A stretch of DNA of 43,301 nucleotides from Flavobacteriaceae bacterium (GTDB lineage: Bacteria; Bacteroidota; Bacteroidia; Flavobacteriales; Flavobacteriaceae): assembly GCA_013215095.1 (NCBI GenBank), contig JABSPM010000022.1, forward strand, positions 1 through 43,301. Direction: 5' to 3'. Position 1 is the stretch's first letter. Each line of letters starts with the position of its first letter. Below are positions 26,881-36,277 of the stretch, piece after piece. The notes below the pieces were generated by a model, which was not told the origin of the DNA, searched no databases, and worked only from the letters and a program-made list of their open reading frames with translations. A program made the position numbers and the translations under genes.

Positions 26881-28878
26881 TTATATTTTCTTCAAAACTA
26901 CCTTTTCTGTTTCTTTTTTTACCCGTTGCTTATAAAATTCTTTTAGTTCTTGGTATTTGTAAGCTGGAATTATTGCTGAGTTTATCTTAAATGTCGACAT
27001 CACATTAATACCATTTGGTGTTTCACTGATATTAAACAAGAACGCTCCTAATCCATCTGGCAAATTCATCTTCATTGGTTTTGGTAAAGACACAACCTTA
27101 TAACCTGCTGGTAATTTTATATTCACTATGCGTTTTCTGCTTCTCGGATAAGTAAAGTCAACTGGAAATAAACGTTCTTCTAATACAAAAGGATTTGTAT
27201 CTAAAGTCAAGCTAAATAACGGTGAAAAGTAAATTTCATCTCCTACAACTTCCGCTCCATCATCTAACTCAAAACTATACACTTGACCTACGGATTTGGT
27301 TAAATCTTTAAGGTTTTTCATTTCTAAATCAGACAAATCATCGTAATCATTATCATTCATTACTGTTTCTTCCAATTCTTCCTGAGTTCTATTTTTGTAT
27401 GTTTTCCTATAAAGATAAGCATCTAAATTGTTTACGCTGGTGCTTCTTTTACCCTGAATACTCCCATCTTCATTTATAGTAATATTCATCATTGCATTAA
27501 ATTGACTATGCTTAGTTGGAAATAAATTTACTTTTTTGAACTGACCATTATCCAGCACCATAGTTCCTTCCCAGTTCAAAGCTCTAGGAGGCAATAATCC
27601 AACTGGCAAATCCTTATCTGTAGCGTCTAACAACACTATTTCACCACCTATTTCACAGCTTGCCACGACATAATTAAACCCTTCTAAAGTGGGAAAAACA
27701 GGAACACCATGCTTACGCGTACTTACTAAAACAGGATATGATTTTAAGCCACTTTCTCTTAATAACGCTACAAGCATTAAATTAATCTCAGAGACATTTC
27801 CTGTACCTTCATTATAGGCTTTTTGCAAATTCTTTTTTGTATACTTACCATAATCTCCATTCCATGTCATTTTAGATTTTATAACATCAAATGCTTTACT
27901 AATTTTCCCATAATTATCATTAACGCGCTTAATTTTTACACCCTCATCTTCCAAGAAAGATGTTTTCTTTAGCTGCTTTCCAAAGTTTTTATGTTCGTTA
28001 ATTGTTTTAACTACTTTTTCCCAAGTTGTAGATAATTGTTTTAATCCTGAGTTTGGAAATTTGACTGATCTTAATTCGTAAAAAACTTTTGCCCTATAAT
28101 TGTCAATATTATTAACATACAATTCTTCTTTTAGAGCAGGAATATCATTGAGTTCGTATTCTGAAACATAAGTATTTACTTTTATAGTAGCAAATCTAGT
28201 CGATTGAGTTAATCCGGTATTTGTACTTTGCTCATAATTAACCTTAACATTTCTTGTTTCTTCAAATTGTTTTGGTCTGACTGTATATATTCCTTTAACA
28301 ATCTCATTAAAATCGAAATATGACAATGTTTCAATTTTTGCATAAAAGTTTTTAGTAGGAATATCTTCTTGAATGATTAGATCATCTATTTTCCAAAATG
28401 GAGATTTAATTTTATATGACCACTGTAGTATTGTTCCTACATTAATATTAGGCATTGTAATAGATGTTTGATTCCAATATTTCGATTTCTCTTCTTTAAA
28501 AATAGATTTCTTTTTTAATTTTTCTGTTATTACCTTTCCATTTTCTTCATTAAAAACAAACCCTTTTATATTAATCGCTTTTTCTTCTCTTTTTCCAGAT
28601 TTATATAATGGAATTTTTTTTGTTGCATAATCCAATCCATCCTTATTTAATATCTTGATACGCTGATGAATTTCTGTCACTAATATCCAGCCATCAGGAT
28701 GATCATGCTCAAAATAAGTGCTTCTATAAGAATTTAATATTACAGCATTAGCTGAGGTATCTTTTTCATATACATTATTCTTGAGAGCGGCAATTGTTAC
28801 CTTTTCAAATTTATACTTTTGTGCATCAACTTTTATAACAGCTAAAAAAACTATTAGTAATAGGATTGTGTTTTTCAT
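26881..28878 (-). CDS. DUF3857 domain protein with transglutaminase-like core (second of a tandem pair)
   Basis: A 665-residue exported protein: signal peptide (about 1-19), DUF3857-type beta-rich N-terminal domain (about 50-260), a transglutaminase-like domain (about 290-420) and a C-terminal DUF3858-like beta domain. The transglutaminase region aligns with its neighbour, but the active-site Cys position reads EGTGNVSEINLMLVALLRESG. Thus the usual GDCKDKS-type Cys is Val or Ser here, and this copy is likely catalytically inactive. It starts one base after its paralogue at 28880. Confidence 0.8.
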   Translation of the reverse strand: MKNTILLLIVFLAVIKVDAQKYKFEKVTIAALKNNVYEKDTSANAVILNSYRSTYFEHDHPDGWILVTEIHQRIKILNKDGLDYATKKIPLYKSGKREEKAINIKGFVFNEENGKVITEKLKKKSIFKEEKSKYWNQTSITMPNINVGTILQWSYKIKSPFWKIDDLIIQEDIPTKNFYAKIETLSYFDFNEIVKGIYTVRPKQFEETRNVKVNYEQSTNTGLTQSTRFATIKVNTYVSEYELNDIPALKEELYVNNIDNYRAKVFYELRSVKFPNSGLKQLSTTWEKVVKTINEHKNFGKQLKKTSFLEDEGVKIKRVNDNYGKISKAFDVIKSKMTWNGDYGKYTKKNLQKAYNEGTGNVSEINLMLVALLRESGLKSYPVLVSTRKHGVPVFPTLEGFNYVVASCEIGGEIVLLDATDKDLPVGLLPPRALNWEGTMVLDNGQFKKVNLFPTKHSQFNAMMNITINEDGSIQGKRSTSVNNLDAYLYRKTYKNRTQEELEETVMNDNDYDDLSDLEMKNLKDLTKSVGQVYSFELDDGAEVVGDEIYFSPLFSLTLDTNPFVLEERLFPVDFTYPRSRKRIVNIKLPAGYKVVSLPKPMKMNLPDGLGAFLFNISETPNGINVMSTFKINSAIIPAYKYQELKEFYKQRVKKETEKVVLKKI

Positions 28879-28879
28879 G

Positions 28880-30790
28880 TTAATTATTCTTATTTAATAC
28901 GATGGATGATTTATCTGATTTGGCAATTTTTCTTCTAAAACTTCGGTAAGCTTTATAATCTTCTTTTGAGTATTTTCCTTTAAATATCTCTAGAGATCTT
29001 CTATACACAATTTGAGACTCTGATCGTTTTTCTAAAACCACTTTATATACGCCAAATTTAGTTGTTATCTTTTTGGGTTCTGGCAAAGATTTACAGCTTA
29101 AATTACTTGGAAGTTGTATTGTAAATTCATCCTCATCACTATAACCGCGCTCAATAGAAAAAGACAATTTTCTCTTGGAGTACTTAGAAGGAATTTGAGT
29201 TGATCTTTTAAACACATTTGGCGCAAACAACATTTTATCTCCCGCCTCAACTAGATATGATGGTGTAGAGACCTCGATATTTTCTTCTATAACAATTTCA
29301 TCTTTATCATTTTTTAATTGAATCTTATCTACTTGCAGCTCGTTGATATAATCCCAGTAATTTTTATAAAAAATCTTTCGGTTTTTTTCTTCTTCGTCTA
29401 TAACTCTATCTAATCTATAATCATATCTGGTTCCTCCAGATTTTGCACTATAAGTTCCTTTGAAACCACCATCAGCTTCTAAAGTAATCGTTGCTTTAGC
29501 ATTTAAATAATTGTCCTTACTTGTATAAATCTTAGTATGTTTTATTTCTCCTCCAGTCGGTTTTACTACAAAAACATCCCTATCATCAGTAAAATTTGCA
29601 ATATGACCAAATGGCACTTTTTGACTTGTACATTCTAACCATATATCTTCCTTCCCATTTGGGATATTGAGTATAACATGGTTTCCCTGCATCCCCACAA
29701 TATCCTTATCAATATTTCTTATGTCTTTATCTCCATAAACTACGGTATAAAATGCTGGAATATTTTGACTATGTAACAAAGCCATGGTGTAATTGGTTAA
29801 ACCTTTACAATCCCCATAACTTACTTCATCAACTTTTGACGCTGAAATAGGCTGCCACCCTCCTACGCCTAATTGCACACTAATATATCGCGTTTTATTT
29901 TGCACATATTCATATATTTTTTTTGCTTTTTTTATAGGGTCGCCCAAATTACTTACCAATTTCGTTACTTCTGCAATTGTACTAGTAGGTAAATCAGCCC
30001 TTCCATGCAGTAAGTCTTGATAACTCCATTTCCCAAAATCAGACCAATTTTTCGCATAACCATCAATACTAATCAACCTAAATTGCTCTGGTGCAACTCT
30101 AATTGACGGTGCTATTTTGTTAAAAGATGGACTTAGCGATTCCCATTTTATAGCCTTAAGTCCCTTAGCTTCATAGCGTATACTATTTCCATTTGACCCA
30201 TTAGAAACACCCTCAATATTTAGATTATAAGTCTTTACATTCAAGGGTATGTCATTAGGATTGTTTACATTAAATGTACTATGTTCTACGCTCAAATTAT
30301 AGGAATCCATTGGATACCAAAGCGGATAAAAAGCCGTATTCATATTCTCAGTTTCATACTCAAAAACAAAGGTAAATGGATATTGTACTGGCGTATAATC
30401 CAACCCTAAAACCCTATTATCCGTATAGAGACTACCACCCGAAGCACTATAATCTTTGAATTCTTTTTTTTTAAATTTCTTTATTTCTTCACCGAAACTA
30501 TTATAAACTATTGCGCTTATATGCTTAACTTTGGTATATGGATCATAGCTAACGTAAGAATCAATATGTCGCAGACCATCTTCATTAAGCACTGTTATAG
30601 CTTTCTTTGACTTAATCCTAAGTTTAGAATAACTTTCAACATCTATATGAATATGGTAATCCCTAATAATTGCATTGGCATTATTGGTCAACAAAGCATC
30701 CACCACAACAGTTTGATATTTATACTCTTGTGTAAAACCAAACACACACAACAATCCTAATATTAAACTAGCTTTATTTTTTAATTTCAT
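28880..30790 (-). CDS. DUF3857 domain protein with transglutaminase-like core (first of a tandem pair)
   Basis: A 636-residue exported protein with a signal peptide (about 1-19), DUF3857 N-terminal domain, transglutaminase-like core and C-terminal beta domain. The core has YVQNKTRYISVQLGVGGWQP followed by SYGDCKGLTNYTMALL, which keeps the active-site Cys in the GDCK motif. A His in GNHVILNI and an Asp/Glu pair downstream could complete the triad. Function is unknown. Such proteins are widespread in Bacteroidota and thought to act in the envelope. Its paralogue directly downstream lacks the Cys, which suggests an active/inactive pair. Confidence 0.82.
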   Translation of the reverse strand: MKLKNKASLILGLLCVFGFTQEYKYQTVVVDALLTNNANAIIRDYHIHIDVESYSKLRIKSKKAITVLNEDGLRHIDSYVSYDPYTKVKHISAIVYNSFGEEIKKFKKKEFKDYSASGGSLYTDNRVLGLDYTPVQYPFTFVFEYETENMNTAFYPLWYPMDSYNLSVEHSTFNVNNPNDIPLNVKTYNLNIEGVSNGSNGNSIRYEAKGLKAIKWESLSPSFNKIAPSIRVAPEQFRLISIDGYAKNWSDFGKWSYQDLLHGRADLPTSTIAEVTKLVSNLGDPIKKAKKIYEYVQNKTRYISVQLGVGGWQPISASKVDEVSYGDCKGLTNYTMALLHSQNIPAFYTVVYGDKDIRNIDKDIVGMQGNHVILNIPNGKEDIWLECTSQKVPFGHIANFTDDRDVFVVKPTGGEIKHTKIYTSKDNYLNAKATITLEADGGFKGTYSAKSGGTRYDYRLDRVIDEEEKNRKIFYKNYWDYINELQVDKIQLKNDKDEIVIEENIEVSTPSYLVEAGDKMLFAPNVFKRSTQIPSKYSKRKLSFSIERGYSDEDEFTIQLPSNLSCKSLPEPKKITTKFGVYKVVLEKRSESQIVYRRSLEIFKGKYSKEDYKAYRSFRRKIAKSDKSSIVLNKNN

Positions 30791-31138
30791 TTATAAATCG
30801 ATTATTAACAGTGTTTTTAAACTGAATTGACATAAACCTTACAACTGTAAGACATTACGTGTCTATTTTAAACAACACAAGCGGCTACTAATATAAGAAA
30901 ACAAGGTGTATTACCAAACATTAAAACACTACAATTGACACTAAAAAAAGACCACCTAAAACAACCAGATCTGCATTGCGCAAACACAACTAAAAAGAAT
31001 CTATGACAAAATTGATTCCTCTAAATAAAAAAACTCAAAAAACATATCACTCTGCGAAGAACAAGATCCTTTCAAGTATATATAAGGTCTCGCATAAAAT
31101 GAACTCCTATTCTATAAACAACTGCGAAAATAAAATCT
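30791..31138. other. Intergenic region upstream of the DUF3857 pair
   Basis: About 348 AT-rich bases with no supported gene or clear structured element. It should hold the promoter of the DUF3857 pair, but I cannot point to one with confidence. Confidence 0.5.
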
Positions 31139-31591
31139 TTATTCTTTTTGTTTGGTATCAATAATAAGAGTTACTGGTCCATCATTAAGCAGTTCTACTT
31201 TCATATCAGCACCAAATATACCAGTTTGAACAGACCTCCCTAAATCTTGCTCTAATTGTTTTACAAACTGCTCATATATAGGAATTGCCAGGTCTGGCTT
31301 AGCGGCTTTGATATAACTTGGTCGATTGCCTTTTTTCGTGCTTGCTTGCAAGGTAAATTGACTCACTACGATAGCATCACCTTTAGTATCTTTGAGGGAT
31401 TTGTTCATGATGCCATTCTCATCTCTAAAAATTCTCAATCTTGTAATTTTTCTTGACAACCATTGGATATCTTCAGCTGTATCTTCGTTTACAATACCTA
31501 ATAAAACAAGTAATCCTTCATTAATAGAAGCTACTATATCGCCTTCAATAGTTACCGCGCTATGCTTAACACGTTGAATGACTGCTTTCAT
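31139..31591 (-). CDS. dtd: D-aminoacyl-tRNA deacylase
   Basis: A 150-residue Dtd that removes D-amino acids from mischarged tRNAs. Both active-site signatures are present: VSQFTL in the middle and the Gly-cisPro motif in NDGPVTLIID near the C-terminus. The start MKAVIQRVKHSAVTIEG is the standard one. It follows rsgA on the same strand with a 15-bp gap, so the two are likely cotranscribed. Confidence 0.95.
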   Translation of the reverse strand: MKAVIQRVKHSAVTIEGDIVASINEGLLVLLGIVNEDTAEDIQWLSRKITRLRIFRDENGIMNKSLKDTKGDAIVVSQFTLQASTKKGNRPSYIKAAKPDLAIPIYEQFVKQLEQDLGRSVQTGIFGADMKVELLNDGPVTLIIDTKQKE

Positions 31592-31606
31592 AAAAAATCA
31601 CATCTA

Positions 31607-32560
31607 TTAATTATCCTTATCATAATTATCCGTGCGATAATGCACGTCTTCACCTTCTAAGATACTTATATAACTACGATATCTTGAATACGCAATTTCA
31701 TCATTATCCAAGGCGTTTTTAACAGCGCACTTTGGGTCATGCACATGTAAACAATTATTAAATTTACAATCTTGTTTTAATTCAAAAAACTCTGGAAAGT
31801 AATCGCTAATTTCTTCCTTTTCCATATCTACAACACCAAAACCCTTGATTCCGGGTGTATCAATAATTTTAGCATCAAAGCTCAAATCAAACATTTCTGC
31901 GAATGTCGTTGTATGTTGACCTTGCTGATGTTGATCCGAAATTTCTTTGGTTTTCAAATCTAAATTTGGTTCAATAGCATTTACCAAAGTTGATTTTCCG
32001 ACGCCTGAATGCCCAGAAAACATGCTCACCTTAGTTTTCATCAAATCTTTAACCTTATCTACATTTTTGCCAGTAGCAGCAGAAATTCCGATGCATTCAT
32101 AACCTATCTGACGATATAACGCTGCCAAGTATTTTACTTCTAAAAGCGTTTCTTCATCATAGACATCAATCTTATTAAACAATAGAACTGTTTTTATAGA
32201 ATAAGCTTCAGAGGTCATTAAAAAACGATCAATAAAACTTGTCGATGTCGTAGGGTTATCAATGGTAACTAATAAAAAAACCTGGTCAATATTACTTGCG
32301 ATAATATGTGTTTGCTTGGAAAGATTAACCGATTTTCGTACAATATAATTCTTACGTTCTTGAATGTGATTAATAATACCTGTATCTGTATCATTTTTGG
32401 TCTCCAAATCAAAATCCACACAATCTCCAACGGCAATTGGATTGGTGCTTTTTATACCTTGCAATCTAAAACGGCCTTTAATACGACAATTATAAATTTT
32501 GCCATTTAAGGTTTTTACGCTGTACCAGCTTCCTGTAGATTTATAAACAATTCCTGTCAT
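31607..32560 (-). CDS. rsgA: Ribosome small-subunit-dependent GTPase A
   Basis: A 317-residue circularly permuted GTPase that checks late 30S subunit maturation. The N-terminal OB-fold is followed by the G motifs in permuted order: NKID (129-132), GHSGVGKST (183-191) and DTPG (234-237). The C-terminal zinc site shows Cys265, Cys270, His272 and Cys278. All are intact. It is first of the rsgA-dtd pair and divergent from the small exported protein gene at 32642. Confidence 0.96.
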   Translation of the reverse strand: MTGIVYKSTGSWYSVKTLNGKIYNCRIKGRFRLQGIKSTNPIAVGDCVDFDLETKNDTDTGIINHIQERKNYIVRKSVNLSKQTHIIASNIDQVFLLVTIDNPTTSTSFIDRFLMTSEAYSIKTVLLFNKIDVYDEETLLEVKYLAALYRQIGYECIGISAATGKNVDKVKDLMKTKVSMFSGHSGVGKSTLVNAIEPNLDLKTKEISDQHQQGQHTTTFAEMFDLSFDAKIIDTPGIKGFGVVDMEKEEISDYFPEFFELKQDCKFNNCLHVHDPKCAVKNALDNDEIAYSRYRSYISILEGEDVHYRTDNYDKDN

Positions 32561-32609
32561 TCAGTAAATTAATAACAGCAAAGTAACAACTTTTAAATAA
32601 AAAAATCAT

Positions 32610-32617
32610 TAGATTTG
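32610..32617 (+). promoter_or_regulatory. Candidate -7 element for the small exported protein
   Basis: TAGATTTG matches TAnnTTTG, 24 bp before the ATG at 32642. It includes the TTG at 32615 that would otherwise be taken as a start. Confidence 0.4.
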
Positions 32618-32641
32618 ACCTATAACATAAAATCAACACTT

Positions 32642-33136
32642 ATGAAAAAACAAATCTTACTTACAGTAGCTATTGCTGTAGGAATTGTATCATTTTCTTT
32701 TATCAACAAAAGCAGCTCAGAAAATGAGAAACCAGCCGCTAAAATAGAATATAAAGTAATTACTTGTGTAGAATCTATAGTACCAAATGGTCTTGGACGC
32801 TCTAGAATGATATCTTCTAATGTTTCTAAAGATTATAAAACCTTTACAACTACAAGATCTGGAGAAAAAGGTAAAGATCAGAAAAACAAGTCTAAACGAA
32901 ATGAGATTAGAATAAAAGAATATGAAGAAACTAAACTCTTAAATTTCTATAACGTTGGTGGTATTCGTTTTCAAAATATAGCAGCAAATGACGCCGTTAT
33001 GACTTCTAAAGTCAATGATATGGTTGCACAAGGCTGGGAATTAGCTTTTGTAAATACAGGTGTAGAAAGTGAAGCAGGAAAAGGCGATGGAAAAGGTATT
33101 TTCATCACCAGATATACATTTAAAAGAAGTTTGTAA
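32642..33136 (+). CDS. Small exported protein of unknown function
   Basis: A 164-residue protein with an N-terminal hydrophobic segment (about 4-19, IAVGIVSFSFI) that acts as signal or anchor. A basic middle follows (EKGKDQKNKSKRNEIRIKEYEE), then a C-terminal part with NDMVAQGWELAFVNTG. The phrase 'M...GWEL' resembles DUF4177-like proteins, but the match is short. I do not recognise a function. The ATG at 32642 is preferred over the TTG at 32615, which falls inside a -7 motif. It is a single gene closed by a terminator. Confidence 0.7.
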   Translation: MKKQILLTVAIAVGIVSFSFINKSSSENEKPAAKIEYKVITCVESIVPNGLGRSRMISSNVSKDYKTFTTTRSGEKGKDQKNKSKRNEIRIKEYEETKLLNFYNVGGIRFQNIAANDAVMTSKVNDMVAQGWELAFVNTGVESEAGKGDGKGIFITRYTFKRSL

Positions 33137-33160
33137 TATTTTTACAAAAATAATTTTAAA

Positions 33161-33188
33161 AAAAGCTCACATTTTAGTGAGCTTTTTT
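33161..33188. terminator. Bidirectional terminator between convergent genes
   Basis: AAAAGCTCAC (33161-33170) and GTGAGCTTTT (33177-33186) form a 10-bp stem with a 6-base loop, flanked by A and T runs. It ends the small exported gene and the aromatic operon from opposite sides. Confidence 0.85.
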
Positions 33189-34273
33189 TACCTGTGATTC
33201 AAAATTCTCTCTTGATGCGCTATAGATTCTTGATGTATAGCCTTAAATAAGCGTAGAACAAATTCTTCACTCAGATTGTTTTGTTCACCTTCTAAAATCA
33301 TTTTTCCTAAAATTTCATTCCATCGTTTATTTTGTAAAACAGCAACATTTTTAGTTTTTTTCAAAGTTCCAATACCATCGGCAACCTTCATGCGTTTACC
33401 GAGAGTTTCTATCAACTGATGATCAATCACATCTATTTGTGTACGTAACTTGTTGAGCTCATTTTGAAACTCTGCTTCGTCATCCATGACTTTTCGTATT
33501 CTCAAATCTTTCATTATTTGTCGCAATCGCTCTGGTGTAATTTGCTGCTTGGCATCACTCCAAGCTTCATCTGGATTATGGTGTGTCTCTACCATTAGTC
33601 CATCGTAATTCAAATCTAAAGCGGTTTGACATAAATCAAAAATAATATCACGGCGTCCAGCAATATGCGAAGGATCAAGTATTAATGGTAAATCTGGAAA
33701 ACGATTTTGCAAATCTACAGCCAATTGCCACTCTGGAATATTACGATATCTTGTTTTTTCATAAGTTGAAAACCCTCTATGGATTACTCCCAGATTTTTA
33801 ATATCCGCTGTATATAAGCGTTCCACAGCGCCTAACCATAATGACAAATCGGGATTAACAGGGTTCTTAACTAAAATTATTTTATCTGTTCCTCTTAAAG
33901 CTTCTGCTATTTCTTGGACAATAAATGGGCTTACCGTAGATCTTGCTCCAATCCAAAGAACATCTACATCATGCTGTAGTGCTAAATCCACATGTACTGC
34001 ATTAGCTACCTCAGTAGCAATAAACATTCCGGTCTCCTCCTTAGCTTTTTGTAACCATTTTAATCCTAGGGCGCCAACACCTTCAAAATTCCCAGGGCGT
34101 GTTCTTGGTTTCCAAATACCAGCTCTTAACACTGTAGCATCTGTATCTTTGAGTTGATGTGCTATTTTTAACACTTGTTTTTCAGTTTCTGCACTGCAAG
34201 GCCCTGCAATAACCAACGGATGGCTCAATCCAAATGCGTCCAACCAGTTTCTTAATTCTTCATTATTCTTCAT
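33188..34273 (-). CDS. Bifunctional 3-deoxy-7-phosphoheptulonate synthase / chorismate mutase (type II)
   Basis: A 361-residue fusion. The N-terminal DAHP synthase (about 1-265) is of the KDPS-like type I-beta family, with LVIAGPCSAETE, RAGIWKPRTRPGNFEG, ATEVANAVHV, WIGARSTVSPF and LDPSHIAGRR. The C-terminal AroQ-type chorismate mutase (about 270-355) shows LNKLRTQIDVIDHQLIETLGKR and AIHQESIAHQERI. It therefore catalyses both the first step of the shikimate pathway and the branch step toward prephenate. It is the last gene of the aromatic operon. The fused mutase likely lets Phe/Tyr-pathway intermediates feed back on DAHP synthesis. Confidence 0.94.
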   Translation of the reverse strand: MKNNEELRNWLDAFGLSHPLVIAGPCSAETEKQVLKIAHQLKDTDATVLRAGIWKPRTRPGNFEGVGALGLKWLQKAKEETGMFIATEVANAVHVDLALQHDVDVLWIGARSTVSPFIVQEIAEALRGTDKIILVKNPVNPDLSLWLGAVERLYTADIKNLGVIHRGFSTYEKTRYRNIPEWQLAVDLQNRFPDLPLILDPSHIAGRRDIIFDLCQTALDLNYDGLMVETHHNPDEAWSDAKQQITPERLRQIMKDLRIRKVMDDEAEFQNELNKLRTQIDVIDHQLIETLGKRMKVADGIGTLKKTKNVAVLQNKRWNEILGKMILEGEQNNLSEEFVLRLFKAIHQESIAHQERILNHR

Positions 34274-34283
34274 TGCGTTTAAT

Positions 34284-35135
34284 TTATACTAGTCCATTTA
34301 AAATATCTTTAATATGATTGGTCTGTTTCATATCGTTATACACAGCTTCAAAATCATCATTTTCGATAAGTGTTTTAAAATGCTTTAAATTATAAATATA
34401 TTCATCTAAAGTTTCTATAACATTTGTTTTATTTTCTTCAAATATTGGCGTCCACATTGCTGGGGAGCTTTTTGCGAGTCGCACCGTTGACTCAAAACCA
34501 CTTCCTGCCAAATCAAAAATATCGCGTTCATTTTTTTCTTTTTCTATTACGGTTTTACCTAACATAAACGCACTAATATGTGAAAGATGTGATACATATG
34601 CAATATGCTTATCATGCGCCTTAGGCTTCATGTAGCGTATTCGCATTCCAATATCTGAAAATAGCTTGAGTGCTATTTCTTGTAACTTAAAAGCCGTATT
34701 TTCTACCTCACAAATAATATTAGTTTTACCTTTAAACAAGCCTTTTATCGCTGCAGATGGTCCTGAGAATTCAGTTCCCGCAATAGGATGTGTTGCCATA
34801 AAATTTCTTCGTTTTGAATGGTTCTCAACAGTCATACAAATAGCTTCTTTTGTAGAACCAACATCAATAACCACTGTATTTTCAGGCACCAAATCTAAAA
34901 CTTTAGGCAGCACTTTTTTAGTAGCATTAACAGGAATCGAAACAATTACGACATTTGCATTAACACCCTCTTCTAAGGGCACCGCAGTATCTATAACGTT
35001 TAAGACTAGTGCTTCTTTCAAATGGGTTTCATTTGAATCTACACCCATGATTTCCGTTTTTGGATATAATGATTTAATATCCAAAGCTATGCTTCCACCT
35101 ATAAGTCCAACACCAATAATACAAACTTTTGTCAT
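34284..35135 (-). CDS. tyrA: Prephenate dehydrogenase
   Basis: A 283-residue NAD(P)-dependent enzyme that oxidises prephenate to 4-hydroxyphenylpyruvate for Tyr synthesis. The Rossmann motif is IIGVGLIGGSIALDI at the N-terminus. The family marks VDVGSTKEAIC and ATHPIAGTEFSGP follow, then DKHIAYVSHLSHISAF and LAGSGFESTVRLA. No ACT or chorismate mutase domain is attached. It overlaps the aminotransferase by 4 bp (ATGA) and precedes the DAHP synthase by 10 bp. Confidence 0.94.
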   Translation of the reverse strand: MTKVCIIGVGLIGGSIALDIKSLYPKTEIMGVDSNETHLKEALVLNVIDTAVPLEEGVNANVVIVSIPVNATKKVLPKVLDLVPENTVVIDVGSTKEAICMTVENHSKRRNFMATHPIAGTEFSGPSAAIKGLFKGKTNIICEVENTAFKLQEIALKLFSDIGMRIRYMKPKAHDKHIAYVSHLSHISAFMLGKTVIEKEKNERDIFDLAGSGFESTVRLAKSSPAMWTPIFEENKTNVIETLDEYIYNLKHFKTLIENDDFEAVYNDMKQTNHIKDILNGLV

Positions 35136-36277
35136 GACAATCTTGATATTACTTCTTGTATTTCTTCTTCAGTAGTACATAAAGAAAAACGCAGATAACC
35201 TTCTCCATTACTCCCAAAAATAAAGCCTGGTGCCACGAAAAAATGATATTTTTTAAGTAAAGTCTCTACAACATCTTCAGACTTTTGTCCTTGAGGCAAT
35301 TTTGCCCAAACAAAGAGTCCTGCTACATCTTTCTCATAGGTACAATTAAGTTTTTCTGCAAGCGTCCAAATTAATTTTCTACGCTTTCTATAGACATTAT
35401 TAAGACTCATATACCAGAGTTTAGAACATTTCAAGGCTTGAATTGCACCTTTTTGAACACCATAAAACATACCAGAATCCATGTTGCTTTTTACTTTTAG
35501 AACACTCGCAATATAAGATTCGCTACCAACTAACATTCCAACACGCCATCCTCCCATATTAAAGGTTTTACTCAACGAATTTAATTCTAAACATACCTCT
35601 TTGGCATGCGGAATCTTGAGTAAACTCCTTGGTTGTTCATTCAAAATAAAACTATACGGATTATCATTAACTAACAATATTTTATGACGTTTAGCAAAGG
35701 CTATCAAATCTTCAAACAATTTGTAATCACCTACTTCTCCTGTTGGCATATGTGGATAATTGACCCACATCAACTTAACTTTACTTAAACCTTGTTGTTC
35801 CAATTCTAATAAATTTGGCTGCCAGGACATACCTTCCTTTAAATCATAATATTTGGGTTTTGCTCCAACCAATTTAGTTACAGACGCATAAGTGGGATAG
35901 CCAGGGTTAGGGATTAAAACCTCATCCCCTTCATTTAAAAACGCCATAGAAATATGCATAATACCCTCTTTGCTCCCCATTAAAGGTAAAATCTCTGTTT
36001 TAGGGCTTAAAGACACACCATATTCCTTTTTATAAAAAGCAGACATCGCTTTTCTAAGCTCAAACAAACCTTGATAACTTTGATATCGATGTGCATCTTT
36101 GTCCGACAAACTATCTGAAATAGCAGTTAACACCATCTGAGGCGGTTGCATATCAGGACTACCAATCCCCAAATTAATAATAGGTAAACCTGCATCCTTC
36201 ATTAAATTTACTACTCTCAATTTTTGAGAAAAGTAGTATTCCTTAACCGTGTGTAATCGTTTGGCAACTTCAATCAT
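35132..36277 (-). CDS. Class I aminotransferase of the aromatic operon
   Basis: A 381-residue fold-type I PLP enzyme. The cofactor lysine is in LNSLSKTFNMGGWRVG; other marks are GIGSPDMQPP, NPGYPTYASV, MWVNYPHMPTGEVG and the C-terminal YLRFSLC. It sits between prephenate dehydratase and prephenate dehydrogenase and overlaps both by 4 bp. It therefore most likely transaminates phenylpyruvate and 4-hydroxyphenylpyruvate, or prephenate. Specificity is inferred from context, since by sequence it could also be annotated as an LL-DAP-type or aspartate-like aminotransferase. Confidence 0.88.
   Translation of the reverse strand: MIEVAKRLHTVKEYYFSQKLRVVNLMKDAGLPIINLGIGSPDMQPPQMVLTAISDSLSDKDAHRYQSYQGLFELRKAMSAFYKKEYGVSLSPKTEILPLMGSKEGIMHISMAFLNEGDEVLIPNPGYPTYASVTKLVGAKPKYYDLKEGMSWQPNLLELEQQGLSKVKLMWVNYPHMPTGEVGDYKLFEDLIAFAKRHKILLVNDNPYSFILNEQPRSLLKIPHAKEVCLELNSLSKTFNMGGWRVGMLVGSESYIASVLKVKSNMDSGMFYGVQKGAIQALKCSKLWYMSLNNVYRKRRKLIWTLAEKLNCTYEKDVAGLFVWAKLPQGQKSEDVVETLLKKYHFFVAPGFIFGSNGEGYLRFSLCTTEEEIQEVISRLS

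Noticed and set aside
34666-35175. 169-codon plus-strand frame opposite tyrA
   Set aside because: Fully antisense to a well supported prephenate dehydrogenase.
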